Below are positions 42,734 through 53,632 of a stretch of 64,000 nucleotides of DNA, piece by piece. Source of the stretch: Spirometra erinaceieuropaei (lineage: Eukaryota > Platyhelminthes > Cestoda > Diphyllobothriidea > Diphyllobothriidae); assembly GCA_902702965.1 (NCBI GenBank), contig CACRXP010000161.1, positions 644,626 to 708,625 of the forward strand. The letters run 5' to 3'. Positions within the stretch are counted from its first letter, which is position 1; every line of letters begins with the position of its first letter. Below the pieces are notes generated by a model. That model searched no databases. It had not been told where the DNA came from and saw nothing but the letters and a program-made list of their open reading frames with translations. The position numbers and the translations under genes were made by a program.

Positions 42734-42984
42734 GTACGTTCCGTTTCTGTTTCTCTCCCTGTCTATTTGATAGAAGTAGGCAGTTTACTCTATAATGTCA
42801 TCTCGCCTATGACCATCGAAGATCTATTTTTACTGCTGATATTGGAAGCTGACGAGTTCAAACTTTCTCATTTATGATCCAGGCATTTTATTCAGAAAGC
42901 AATCATTTGGTAAGGGACCCTTTCAATGCGCCTGGGAAAAAAGTGTGCAATCCAACCCATGCATCACCATCTCGTGGTGGTGTT
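42734..42984. other. Intron stretch, nothing recognised
   Basis: No gene or repeat recognised. Confidence 0.4.
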
Positions 42985-43315
42985 TTTATTTATTTTGACC
43001 CATCTGTGAAACATTCGGCGACCTCGGTGGGATAGGAAACCACGACAGTAAAGGGAAGGTTTGAGTACAGCCCACGCTCTAGTTATCTGATCTACGAGGT
43101 CCCACCGAGATCCTTGACTTTAATCACATTTAGTCATGTTACACGCCCAGCCTACTCCAACATATGGAATCTACCAAATCCGATACAATACGCTGACTGC
43201 CCAAGCAGGATCTCCTAAGTAATCCATCTAGAATCTACCAGATGACTACCAGACTCACGTAATTAATAGTTGTTTGGCAGCTTTCGAATAACTTAATTTG
43301 ACCCAACTGTTTTTA
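42985..43315 (-). repeat. tRNA-Ser-like SINE, copy c
   Basis: On the minus strand: body GATCCTGCTTGGGCAGTCAG, CGTATTGTATCGGATTTGG, GTAGGCTGGGCGTGTAACAT, a decayed tRNA-like head at 43020-43103, then GATGGGTCAAAATAAATAA. It is collinear with the copy at 39735-40095. Confidence 0.72.
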
Positions 43316-43973
43316 TTAACAATAATTGGCACTTTACAATGACGGGTGTTTCAGCGTTTACTTATAATCCCCTGCCACCCAGTTTCCGCGACAAGGCAGC
43401 CACTTGCGGGAGGATTTTAGATATAAGGTGTCAATTCCATGAGCTTTTCATGAGTAGCTTAATCTCAGCTCACTGAAATTTTAAAATATACGTGGTTAGA
43501 TAGGGAACTTTCTGGATAAGGATCAAAAACTTCCCATAGACAGTTGTAGAAGAATAAATGCTTCGAGATAAGCAACTAGAATATCTTAATAGGCGTAATG
43601 TCTTGGACAGCTCGTGAGTACAAAGTATATGCTGACCGTTCCAATCATATAGAGGATTGTGGTCTGCACAGTTTATTGCGAACTCCTGACTAGGAAATAT
43701 GGGTTCCAACATAAGAATTAATTGTTCAGTGGGAAAAAAGTGGCATGTAACAGCTCGATAATTATCGTCGGTGAGTGCGGGCTCCTTAACCCAATGACTT
43801 CGATAACTGCGTAGGTCCCCTAAACGAAATGTGCAAAACTGTAGTTTGCTCATAGGCAGTCCACGTTTTCACAAACTGCTGCGATTTTATATGCCATATG
43901 ACGACTGAATGCGCGTCCTAACTTGTCAGCAATGAATAAGAATTGGCTCGGCGCATTTTTTCCCACCATGCAG
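43316..43973. other. Intron stretch, nothing recognised
   Basis: A minus-strand frame at 43470-43853 (127 codons) has no known motif. It ends with the acceptor TTTTTTCCCACCATGCAG at 43973. Confidence 0.45.
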
Positions 43974-44151
43974 TTGCTCGGGCACTAAATCATGGCAGCC
44001 AGAAGAAGATACCACACGGCAAACTTTCGCGTATTGTGATCAATGAGAAGAGCAGAATCAACTTCGTCGAGTCAGCCGTCAGCGCAAAATTGTTTCAAGC
44101 GGAAAAAGCTCCTACCACCGCTCTGGCCACCATTACAGAAATTAACAACCT
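43974..44151 (+). CDS. TRPM channel exon, C-terminal cytosolic segment (probable)
   Basis: TT completes a Val codon with the previous phase-1 base. It reads ARALNHGSQKKIPHGKLSRI, then NEKSRINFVESAVSAKLFQA and TALATITEINNL. The helical, charged pattern suits the post-TRP-box helices of TRPM, but there is no diagnostic motif. Support comes from the T-rich acceptor, the strong donor GTAAGT at 44152 and phase agreement on the left. The exon ends in phase 2. The next exon was not found. Confidence 0.6.
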
Positions 44152-44409
44152 GTAAGTAAATTATCTGCCAACTGTCTATTAGTAACATAGACAGAACTGA
44201 CTCATAAGTTCCCACTATCTGTTTTTGACTCCTGACGGTAGTATATGTCAAAATGCATCTGTAGCCAGCTGTTTAGTCGCACTGTTAGACAAAATGATCT
44301 CGAAACGTGTTAAAATGGGGCACGGTTTGGTCCTACAGTCTCACTTGATTGACACCATATGGTCAGCTTCCTAAGCAATTTTAGTAGATGCGATTAGGCC
44401 GACTTTACA
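44152..44409. other. 3' part of the gene or intron, nothing recognised
   Basis: No motif. Confidence 0.35.
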
Positions 44410-44900
44410 TATGTCACGTGCTTGCGCCTTCCTTATTCGTCTAATGCAGCGAGTGACTGTGTCTCGGGGTGGGGAGTCCTTATACGCCAACCTCGGTTAC
44501 ACCAGGTATCAGTTCACACGCGCTTCCCCGCGCTCGCCTCGAGCCCTGCTTACGCTCCCTTTACTATCTTTATCCGGCGAGTGGCCAGGTAGACCTGCTA
44601 ATGGAAGTATTTGGACGGCGTGGAACACCGTCGGTTCCGCTACAGTGGCCACGCACTGCGGTTTAACACACGGTTCTCTCTCTCCGGCTTTCCAGTTGTG
44701 ATTGTGCTCTCCTTATCCTCTCAGTTTAACGAGTGTCTATGCCTCGGGGCCGGGGGGGGGGGCGTCGTGTACTTATCACCTTCAGTTTCATCAAGCATCG
44801 GTCCACACGCGCTTCCCTGGGCGTGCTTCGAGTTCTGCCTGCGCTCTCTTCCCCTTTCCTAATCCAGCGAGTGGCTCAGTCAGGGATGTTAACTGGAATT
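44410..44900 (+). repeat. Diverged tandem pair, about 280-bp period
   Basis: CACACGCGCTTCC, a CGAGTT/CGAGCC-CTGC...CGCTC run, and CC-GCGAGTGGC occur at about 44514-44590 and again at about 44802-44875, each preceded by a GAGTG...CTCGGGG block. A run of ten G lies near 44752-44761. Confidence 0.55.
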
Positions 44901-45844
44901 GTTCTAGTAAGCTAGCTACATGTTATCAATCAAGTGGGGCGGCAGGACCAAACCTCGCCTGATATCCCTACATCTAAAAGTCCCTTTTTATAGTAATCAT
45001 TCAACAGCGATTCATCTGGATGGCTTTTTCCCTACTTATAGTAAAAAAACAGACACTCGTCTCAAAGGCCACATGTGTTTTGCGTAGCTGGAAACGAGTT
45101 CCAATTTGTCATTCGTTTAGAAATTTTACTCCTGTAGGTGTTTTACGCAGGATTTTGGCTACATGCAAAGTCCTCAGAAACTTCTTTGTTTCAGAAAATG
45201 AGTTTCCAGACTTTAGATCGCCATTTATTTGGTTGCCAAGCCATCTTTGATACGCCTCCGCCATTTGCGGTGTACAAAAGCGGTCGAAGAGCTGGAGCAA
45301 TTCCAGACTATTATAAGTTTCCGTGCCGCAACACGTTTTGCCAGATTGCAGTAGAGCCGTTCTTGAGCCACAAGGTGATATATTTGCCTACCTTACGGAA
45401 ATTTTAGTGATTTTATTATAATAAAATTAAGGTTTACATTACTCCTCCTGACTGATCACATTCGAGGCAAATTTCTAGAACATTGCCCGAAAAACCTATT
45501 CGGACACAATTAAGCGAAATAGCATTTTACACTTAATGGTCGACGACTGGCGAACTGGACGTTGAGATGTCAGAAAATTAAATCCCACCCTGTTTGTCTG
45601 CATACGTCTATGTAAAAATCTATATACACCATGGTAACTATCACGGTGCGCTAAAAGCCGTGGCTTGGAAGATTGCCATCCGATGAGATAACTCGAACCT
45701 CGCAGTTAACCCAGCTTATGCCTGTGTGGAATGGCGGACTGGTGGACCGAGTCTGGCTTCAATGGCTCCTTAATCTGGCCTCTACGACACTCCTAATCTC
45801 GTTGGATCCGAGCCGCTTCTCTCTTCTCGTGTTGCGTAAAATTC
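44901..45844. other. Non-repetitive stretch, no secure exon
   Basis: Open frames near 45100-45400 on both strands were examined as TRPM C-terminal exons. None fits phase 2 without a stop. Confidence 0.35.
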
Positions 45845-46125
45845 CGATCGGTGTCTGCTGTGGAACAGGGGCTGTGGTGTTACGCCGAATCGCGGGTTTT
45901 CGCTGTGTCAGCCACCTGCGCCCTCTCCCGCCTCTGGTTTTCTTGACTCTGTCTTGACACCGCGTACAGGCGGGAGAGGAGAGTGTGTGGTAGATGCTGC
46001 GCAAGTCTACTATCAGTATAAACTAATTCATGAGCAAGTCACCATCTCTGCTCTCACCCTGCTGTGGAGCATCTGGTGGTCAATGTCGGAATCGACGGTC
46101 GAACTGTTGTATACGCTGTTTTGAA
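45845..46125 (-). repeat. R1 SINE-like repeat, copy d
   Basis: On the minus strand: CAGTTCGACCGTCGATTCCG, GATGCTCCACAGCAGGGTGA, GTCAAGACAGAGTCAAGAAA, GGGCGCAGGTGGCTGACACA and CCACAGCCCCTGTTCCACAG. It is collinear with 8490-8790. Confidence 0.7.
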
Positions 46126-47900
46126 TTCATTCCAGCTCGTCAAGCCGCCTTCTGTTTTTTTCTGCAAGTCTTTCACATTTTTACGATTTTTTAGGCTTAA
46201 GTCAAAGGCGGCCTACTTGACATTCCGGATGCATCAACGGGCATATGCGGCGAGAGAGGAGAGAAGTAATTTCCTCATTGTACTTTAACATCTAACTTAA
46301 TTGACAAAGCTGCATTGCCACGAATCTAAGTTTAAAAATTCGGGAATTTGCCGCTGCAACATTTCATTTTCACCGTCTGGATTGTAACTTTCCAAACAAT
46401 CTATATACTGTACGTGAGAAGATTTAGATTCCGCTTGTGACAGCCGGGTAGATGTCTTAGATTAGCATATTTTGGCCAGCCTTAGACGTGAAGAACAATT
46501 TGACGCATAAAACTGTCAAGTAAAGAGAAATGCTGTGTCGGTCACATTCACAAATTACGCCAAGCACCGTTGACAGGCGATCTATTCCCCGCACTGATTA
46601 CTCAAAAAGAAAGGTTCTATTTATGTTTGCATTTGCAGTCTGCTATGCTTTTAAAAGCCGACCCCTAAGTTTCGTGTACGTCTCTAGTTTTCCAAAATAC
46701 TTTCATAAACCCACATGTCCAGTTGAGAAATTAGGATCGAATGTGTCAGTACATTGGTCGTACTTGTTCACACAAAGACTCAGAGAATGTTTAACCATTT
46801 GGGCTACGTCAGGACAATTGACGCTAGATTAATTGGACAAAAGATTCGTGGCTGGTTTTTCACTGTGTTCTCACAAGCACTTTCCCTCTCTTTTTTAGGG
46901 AAGCTAAAGGACAAAGAGGGAGATGTGAGTCCATAATGCAACCTGCTGACAAATGTTTTAGAAGTTATGCAGCCCCAAATGAGAATCACTTGAAACCCCT
47001 ATGGTTTAACTCTAACCGCAGGCGTCTGACGTCCTCAGCGTGGGGCGTTTGAGCTCTGGTTACATTTCCCACCTGACGCCTGGTTGTTTAGACATCATCA
47101 TTAACTAGCCGGTTAAACTCAAGTTGGAATCGGGTATTCATCGACGTTTTGAAAAAACGAAAGTGTGCTTTTAATTTTTTCATGTGTGAAGGTACAAGCA
47201 AGAACCTTGAACTGCGTGAAGGCTTGTTATGACATTGAAAATCACACTAAGCGTATCATGCCACATCGAGTGACCTAACAACCATGCAGTAGCCGTTTTT
47301 TTACAAAACACAAACCGTATAAACGTGGGCACTATCCCGACCACGTTTTCGTTCGAGATTAACTTCGATGAAGTGTTCCAACTGTAGGAATGGAAGGAAT
47401 TGTCAGCCATATTTCTAAGTGCGCTTGATTAATTACTTCAGACTATTCAGATCAAGATTCGTAATCCGTTTAGCAAAGATGTATCACCAGAACATCGAGC
47501 GTATGAAGTGAGGTGTACTAGAATCAAACAGAACTGATTTTTTTTCGAGTTATGTTAGGAAAACGTCTAATGGTTCGGGTCTTAGGAGTAATTCCTTTGC
47601 TACGCGGTCAAGCACATGTAAGTTTGAATAAATAACTATATCAAGAACTTAATGTGAGGAAAACAGACGGTTTGGTCAGGATTCCAACCGATTTGTCAGT
47701 TTGGAAATCCGGTTCAACGATCTCGTGTTATAACTATTCCACTCTCTCCGTAAAGGGAGCGCTTGTGAACAAAGACCAGAAATAGAGGGACAGCATTGTT
47801 TCCGGATAGATAGTCGCATTTTAAGTCGGATTAAAACCATAAGCTGCAACCTTCTGGCCCGGTCCCAAATAGAAAGAGAAGTTGAACGCCAACTCTGTAC
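46126..47900. other. Stretch without a recognised gene
   Basis: A + strand frame at 46530-46832 has no diagnostic motif. No repeats matched. Confidence 0.35.
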
Positions 47901-47976
47901 ATGATAGTTCGACCTTCGCATCCGACGGTGTCCACCGTATGCCCCACAGCAGGGTGGGAGCAGGGATAATTCTGTA
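47901..47976 (+). repeat. R1 SINE-like repeat, 5' fragment
   Basis: GATAGTTCGACCTTCGCATC, then GTATGCCCCACAGCAGGGTG and GGAGCAGGGA, the start of the R1 family. Confidence 0.6.
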
Positions 47977-50304
47977 CCTTGTGACCGGAGAACAGGTTGC
48001 AACAAGTTAACAGCCGGGCGGGGCACACGTCCAACGCCATGAGAGCTGGCACCCCGAGTGGGAGTGGAGCAGCCGTCACAGTGCCTTGAGCGTGGTAGTG
48101 TGAGTCGCCCTGAAGTTGATCGGTCGGATTGGATAAGTGTGATTGGCCGAGAACCAGGCTGTCATTGGTACCCGTGTCCAAGTACGCGCGAGAGGCGTAA
48201 CCTTGCAAAGGACGTTTGGAGGAGGCCGTTACAAGCTGTATACGTTACTTTGAGTCGGCTTAATTACTTCGACCAGCCAATTTTCAGTTGGGTGATGAGG
48301 CGAAGTGTACATGTTTGGAGTCGTGTTTCCGAATCTTTGACAGAACATAACGCCTCAGGGGATTTTTATGCACTGATCAAGCAGTGGTCTTTCAGTTATT
48401 AAAGACATTTCGTGATTTGGACGTCTGTAACCTTATACTAGTCAGCGCTTTGTTCTAGGATTTATTAATCATTTGAAACAACCACATTTGTCCATTGAGA
48501 GACGACGCTTGTCCGCCTTGATGACGTGCCCTTTCCTATTTTATGCAATTTTGAGCCTGTCAAGATAGGGTCGCGTGATGCGTCCCATTCCTAGTGGTTT
48601 TTTTCCTGAGATACTGACAGCAGCGGTTCAAGAGAGTGCACTTTCAGTACTCCGATTCATTTGGCGTTTCTGGTACTAGATCCGACGTATGGATCCAGAG
48701 TTTCTCAAAGTGAACTTCGGCCTATAATCTGTTTTTCTCTGGGTATAAAACCAACGCGTTTGACCTCCAGATAGCACCTCGATGAATAGATTGTCGGGAG
48801 TTATGTTTTTGAAATTATTTATACACTGCTCCGCAGCATTTGCAACAGCGGCCTATCCTTTTGTCGGGTTGGCTCCACGGAGGGGTTTCATATGCTATGG
48901 ACTCACTGTCTTAACGTGGCTTCCACGTTATCGTCGTTCTTTGTCAGTCAATTTGTCTGTCACAGTCATGCATTGACGTAGAGTACAATGCACCTCACTG
49001 ATCTGCATCCCCTGGTTTTAACCGACTTTTTGAACTTCTGCTCAAGACTGTACTCGAGAGGATCGTCCGATGGTTACGCAAATTTCATCCAGTGCGCATT
49101 AGGGTGTCCAGTTCTTTCGATGCAGCCTGTTATGAACTCCGAACTAACGTTGGCTTCCGCAGAGCGAATGCTGTAATATTGATACGCAGTGAGTACCTGG
49201 AACGCAAATAGTTCCCTGGGCTATCTAGGATCCGTGATTACACTCACGTAAACTCTGAAGAGGACAAAGTCAAAAAGTACAGAAGCATTTTCAGAAATCA
49301 GTGAAGGATGAGCTCGATTTGGTTAACCTGTAGCATTAAATCAAAATCACTGAGCACTAAATCCCCAGTTGTGAAAAGAAAGAGGATAGCTCCTTCCCTT
49401 CCTGGAAGTGCTACTGAGTAGAGCAGCTATTGAAACAATTCGTAGAAGTGTACTCCGAAAGAAGATATGGAAGACGCAGTAAACCCATTTCTACGGTGTT
49501 GCACCTTCTCTGTCAGGGGCTGGCGTAATTTTTTCGGATTTCCTTTTAGAAAAATTCGTCTATTAACCCCACCTTACCCAGCGTCCTGATTACGTTCCCT
49601 TTAATAATGTTTATTTTTTCCCAATTTATGCCTTCTTTTTTAAATCATTTGTCGCTAAAATGCGTACTGTCCTTATTTATCTGTTTTTAATTCTTATCTA
49701 ACACACTCCAGCATAGTCCCCATCAGAGAGTGAACAAAATTCTGCGCATGCCTACTTAGGTTAAAAGTAGCAAAGAGTTCATAATAATTAATGCACAACT
49801 TCAGTTTACTCTACAAAATTAGGAACAGGGCGTAGTGGAAGAGGCATTTCGGTCGTGTCCTGTGGAAATAACGTGTATGATCGATCTCATATCTGATAGA
49901 ATTCCCATCCGATTTCAGTATGCACTTTATTTTTGCTTTGGGCATTCACGCAGTTTGTTTTGGGTAAATTCACTCACTAATTATACAGTATGCATTTTGA
50001 ATTAGTTCGATCAGCTCAGAACCTATTCATTTGGACCACACTGCACTGGACAAAAAATGCTGTAGGTTTCAGCGCTGACTGCACAAGGAGGGGATATATT
50101 ACACGTGGGAAAACTTTGCATAGAACGTATGAGACTGGAGTCTCACCTTTGCCGCAAAACGGACAACGAACTTCAGGTGGCCGAGATATTTTTTGGATAA
50201 TATGGTCCCCGTCCATCTACACAAGTGTCAGTGCGGAGTGCACACAGCAGTAATCACTAGCAGCTGGACGCATCTAGGGTGCTCGTTAATATTTCCTTTG
50301 GGGG
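47977..50304. other. Stretch without a recognised gene
   Basis: Open frames are short and motif-free. Nothing recognisable. Confidence 0.35.
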
Positions 50305-50410
50305 CGCGCAGACAGGCACTCCTACAATGATAGAGGGGCGCTCACTGATTGTTTCTATGGAACTCATCCGTTCCGTCGTGCCTTAGTGCTCTCTCTCTCG
50401 AGTCACTCCT
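50305..50410 (+). repeat. R3 SINE body fragment
   Basis: GGGGCGCTCACTGATTGTTT, GGAACTCATCCGTTCCGTCG and TGCCTTAGTGCTCTCTC match one arm of the cruciform at 7105-7370. Confidence 0.6.
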
Positions 50411-51409
50411 ACCTTGGCACGAATCTACAACGGATTCTATTGTGAATTGAACTCCACATTTCTCCCTACTATATGCATTTAAGTAGCAATGTTTCTGCAG
50501 TAAATGATAAAACAGAAGGTAGGCTGATCAAATCCGCAAAATTTGACATCTGTCCCCCAACTTATGAACGCAGTCTTGTTAGGCTCACAGAATAATTAGC
50601 CTGGTGCGAATACCTCCAAAAACGTGACGGACGATGCAAGTCACAGTGGCGCATGCAGTGAAGAAGGCTGTCTGAAATAATGGGAAAAGTGCTGAGACTG
50701 TGTTGGCATTTGAGCTGCCAAATGGACAATGAACTACATGTGCCCGAAAAAAGCGTACTTACTGCCACAGTTTTCATCCTGGATAGGGCAGCCTCAGTCT
50801 ATCTGCACAACTGTCACTGAGGACACAGTCAGCAGTCGTTTGAGGCTACACGTGTGCATGCTAGATCTCCTGTTCTGTTCGTCCCTTCACCCAGTTAATC
50901 ATACATAATCTCGGCCGTTAATCCCTGCGTTCCTCACCCTTTGTCTCTAGACCGCACGTCGTCCGAATCTACTTGCACCTGCCTCACTATTCCACTATAA
51001 TCCGGACATGCTCTTCTGTCACTTTTAGTCCTCGCGTGTTCGTCGCCTGCTCGGTGTGCTGGGCACAGAAGTAAGTAAAGAACAGCAACTGTGCAAAAGC
51101 GTGCGCAACATCCGACATGCCTTCACCTCCCTCCTCGAAGAAGTTAAAACTATGTCCAACACTGTGGATGTAGCTATGCGCTGACACTGGCCTTCGCCGT
51201 CCCAGGGACGAAGTTCTTTAGGCATCCTGGTCTGCGCCAACGACCGGACCTCACAGCCACTTTTTTAAACCTGTTTACTTTTATTACTTTCATTGCAAAC
51301 AAGAAGTATGATCAGCTCTCCGACTTTGCATTTTAAATTGTGCTTGACGGGCGCGCTAATGCAAATCGATTAGTCTTGGCTATAGCTGACAGACCCGGAG
51401 CAGAAACAG
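50411..51409. other. Stretch without a recognised gene
   Basis: No motif. Confidence 0.35.
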
Positions 51410-51457
51410 ACAATTTTAAAAGAAAAGAAGGCCTTCACCGGGAGAGGTGTATTGGAG

Positions 51458-51503
51458 GTCTGGCATTTCGAGTAGTTTTTTCGTCTACCCATCTTCAGAG
51501 ATT
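51458..51503 (-). ncRNA. Hammerhead-like motif in P7 3' tail
   Basis: On the minus strand: UCU, CUGAAGA, bulged U, stem II GGGUAG/CUACUC, GAAA, UGCC, AGA. The core CUGANGA and GAAA are intact, stem II has six pairs and stem I is UCU/AGA, but the stem III/cleavage bases read AUGC in place of ACGU. Confidence 0.5.
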
Positions 51504-51994
51504 GGGAAATCATGCGCACAGCTCTCCTTATGTGGCGCACTTTGTTTGACGCGTGGCCCGCCAATGGCGCTTGTGTGGCTGCATCCGACCCTCATGTCGC
51601 CGTGACTTGAATCGTCACTGCCCTCATCGGCCGCGGCGATATTTGACGACCCTAATTGTCTCGCGCCGTGACTGTCCCCCGTTAAGAAGGTTCGTAAAGT
51701 CAGCCAGGGGAAAGGCAAATTCATGTGGCGGTTGACAGAGCAGTCGGTGGACATCCAGGCTTCTTGCACCAGCCTTGAAGTATGATCATCGTCCCGGCCC
51801 ACAATTCCAATGGCCTCAGAGTTGAAGGTGTGTCCCATTTGCTCGGCATGGGTTGCTACCTCTGACTTTGGGTCCAACCTTCGCACGGCTAACTTATGCT
51901 CGTGCATTCGCGTTTGTAGCCGTCGGCCGGTTTTCTCAACGTAGTTGCCCATTCCGCAGCTGCACTGAAGTCGGTAGATGGGTAGAAGAAACAA
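51485..51994 (-). CDS. P7 GIY-YIG endonuclease, truncated
   Basis: The 169-codon frame reads LPIYRLQCSCGMGNYVEKTG, then RRLQTRMHEHKLAVRRLDPK, THAEQMGHTFNSEAIGIV, and VQEAWMSTDCSVNRHMNLP. The GIY-YIG core has IYR and YVEKTG where active copies have YVGETG, so the glycine of the second motif is lost. A long, basic C-terminal extension follows. The RT is missing, so this is a dead fragment. The leading Met is not native. Confidence 0.82.
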   Translation of the reverse strand: MFLLPIYRLQCSCGMGNYVEKTGRRLQTRMHEHKLAVRRLDPKSEVATHAEQMGHTFNSEAIGIVGRDDDHTSRLVQEAWMSTDCSVNRHMNLPFPWLTLRTFLTGDSHGARQLGSSNIAAADEGSDDSSHGDMRVGCSHTSAIGGPRVKQSAPHKESCAHDFPISEDG

Positions 51995-52055
51995 CTAATC
52001 GATACGTCAGGCCTCCAGTACACCTCTCCCGATGAACGCCTTCTTTTGATTTACC

Positions 52056-52959
52056 ACCTGGGAATCTCATTTCCACTATTATCGACATACAATGTTATTA
52101 AGCGGATCTTTTTCGGACGTGTGCTCAGAAATTTCCTCAGTGTAGTTTTAATGTCTCCAGTCTCTAGGTGCTTGAAATGACGGCAAAGGCGGTTAGTACA
52201 TACACGCGAATAGTAACTATCTTTAACATCTGGCTATCCCCGTGGAGCAGCTCACGCGTGTCAGGGTGTAATTGCCAACCGGGTCCCCTTGCGGTTGCAC
52301 CGTCATGTCGAATGCACTACTGGTCCTGGCAGGGATTTTCATGGGAAAGCATTCCCATTTTCAACGGAGGCCTAGAAAGGACTCTCCGGGTACTTTCGTG
52401 CCGCATCCTGCTGGCACACAGCTTTCACCCTTTGCTTCACCAACCCGTGCTCAAAATGGCGTACACAGTTGGGCAACTTTTCTCGACCGGCTCACTAGAC
52501 CAGTTGAAGGTGCCGGTTGAGCATTTCTACACACCTAGCGAATCCGTTTGTGCCACCATTCATCCCGCTTAGCTCTCCCCTCTGAACCATCCCACGGAGG
52601 GGGTTCATGTTTTCCACTGGTGGAGAACTCATTTCGGATCGCTTTCCGAGCGTACGCAGCGTTTGGGGTCCCTATACAGCCCGACCTCATGGCGGACCAG
52701 CCAACTGTTCCCTGAACAGGCATTGCTCTGCTCTGTCAACAAAACTGGCCGCTGGCTGCTGGACGTGAGAAACCGGCAGAGACGAAAATCGGGAGCAGTC
52801 TCCCTCCTGTCTCCGTCTCCCCTCCTCTAAGACTACTTTGCTCACGCTCGCAACTTAAAAGACTCCCGCACTTACTGCCAACCTTAAAAGAGGCCTTATC
52901 TCTGCAATATTCCTGCTAAAAGTCAAACAGATATGATTCTCACTGATGGAGGCAAATAT
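52056..52959. other. Stretch without a recognised gene
   Basis: Open frames in 52168-52723 have no known motif. Confidence 0.35.
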
Positions 52960-53023
52960 GCGAATCGCAGGTTCTTGTTGTAAAGAAGATGAACACGCGA
53001 TTTCTGGAACAGTGCGTGTATTA

Positions 53024-53065
53024 ATCTGAGCTTTCGGTCTCGTACAGGAGGCCACCGTCAGAGAC
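53024..53065 (-). ncRNA. Hammerhead-like motif in P8 3' tail (AGCU subtype)
   Basis: On the minus strand: GUCU, CUGACGG, bulged U, stem II GGCCUC/GAGACC (one mismatch), GAAA, AGCU, C, AGAU. Stem I is GUCU/AGAU. A9 of the core is G here, which would weaken activity. Confidence 0.52.
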
Positions 53066-53101
53066 TGCGAGAATGCAGCGTCAAATGAGCAGTTTTTGTA
53101 T

Positions 53102-53629
53102 TCAAACAATGGCGGAGCGGGAGGGGGTGGTGTTTGCGATAAGGCTGAGTCCACGCCGTCTCACGGCGGCATGACTGCGTGCACCCTTGGCCGGGAATTG
53201 GGTCCTACCTCTTGGCCGCGGGAACAGAGCGCGTGATAGCAGCGGAGGTGTGTCAACTTGTCTGTTGATAGAGTCGGCGTCAGACGCCCAGGCCTCCAAC
53301 AATTCTCGACCTGTCTTATTGCTGCCCCGCGCTACTATCCGCGTGCTCGCGAAGTCGAATTCGTGGCCTTCCTCCAGGGTGTGAGTGGCGACCTGAGACA
53401 ACTGGTCGCCTCTCCGGACCGTCCTTTTATGCTTCGTTATTCGTGAGCTAAGTTGACGTCCACTCTGTCCTGTGTAGTGGCGAGGGCAGTCCCGACATGG
53501 GATCTGATAAACGACACCCAATTGTTCTCCCACCCTTAGTCGGTCCTTTATCCGCATGGTTTTTTTGCTTATAGTTGTCGTCGGACGGTGGGCGATACCC
53601 ATGCCGAGCTCTCCAACGATACGTTCCAT
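53102..53629 (-). pseudogene. P8 GIY-YIG endonuclease part
   Basis: The frame continues in phase with the RT upstream after a single stop codon. It reads ERIVGELGMGIAHRP, then GVVYQIPCRDCPRHYTGQSG, RQLSSRITKHKRTVRRGDQL and LEAWASDADSINRQVDTP. The second nuclease motif is YTGQSG. Confidence 0.85.
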
Positions 53630-53632
53630 CGC

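Larger units (their letters stand above)
1..44151 (+). other. TRPM-family cation channel gene (partial, multi-exon span)
   Basis: This is the span of one protein gene rebuilt from eleven exons, all on the + strand, joined by AG/GT introns with compatible phase. The conceptual protein runs in the order expected of TRPM channels: SLOG-like N-terminal fold, melastatin homology region, six membrane segments with a pore loop, then a TRP-box region. TRPM proteins are tetrameric plasma-membrane or organelle cation channels. The sequence is far from vertebrate TRPM1-8, so no subtype is assigned. Introns run from about 0.5 to 11.5 kb and are filled with transposons. The 5' start is upstream of the window. 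One block, between the MHR and S1, is not located. No C-terminal alpha-kinase or Nudix domain was seen. Recognition is by motif and order, not by alignment software. Confidence 0.82.
51410..52055 (-). mobile_element. Penelope-like element P7, 3' fragment with inverted tail
   Basis: A minus-strand PLE fragment keeps only the GIY-YIG domain and 3' UTR. At its truncated 5' side (about 51977) it meets an inverted copy of its own 3' tail on the + strand. GATGGGTAG, CGTCAGGCCTCCAGTACACC, TCTCCCGATGAACGCCTTCT at 51977-52050 mirrors AGATGGGTAG, GCCAGACCTCCAATACACCT, CTCCCGGTGAAGGCCTTCTT on the minus strand at 51425-51497. The arms differ by several bases, so it is older than P2 but has the same architecture. 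Confidence 0.8.

Noticed and set aside
45109..45407. Open frames on both strands as TRPM C-terminal or Nudix-like exon
   Set aside because: No frame continues from phase 2 of the exon ending at 44151 without a stop, and no Nudix box (GX5EX7REUXEEXGU) is present.
47040..47110. A possible further hammerhead or PLE tail (GACATCATCATTAAC)
   Set aside because: No paired stem II and no GAAA core.
50016..50253. ORFs with CPFCGKG (minus) as a zinc-finger gene
   Set aside because: Only one CxxC pair and no partner histidines or cysteines at the right spacing.
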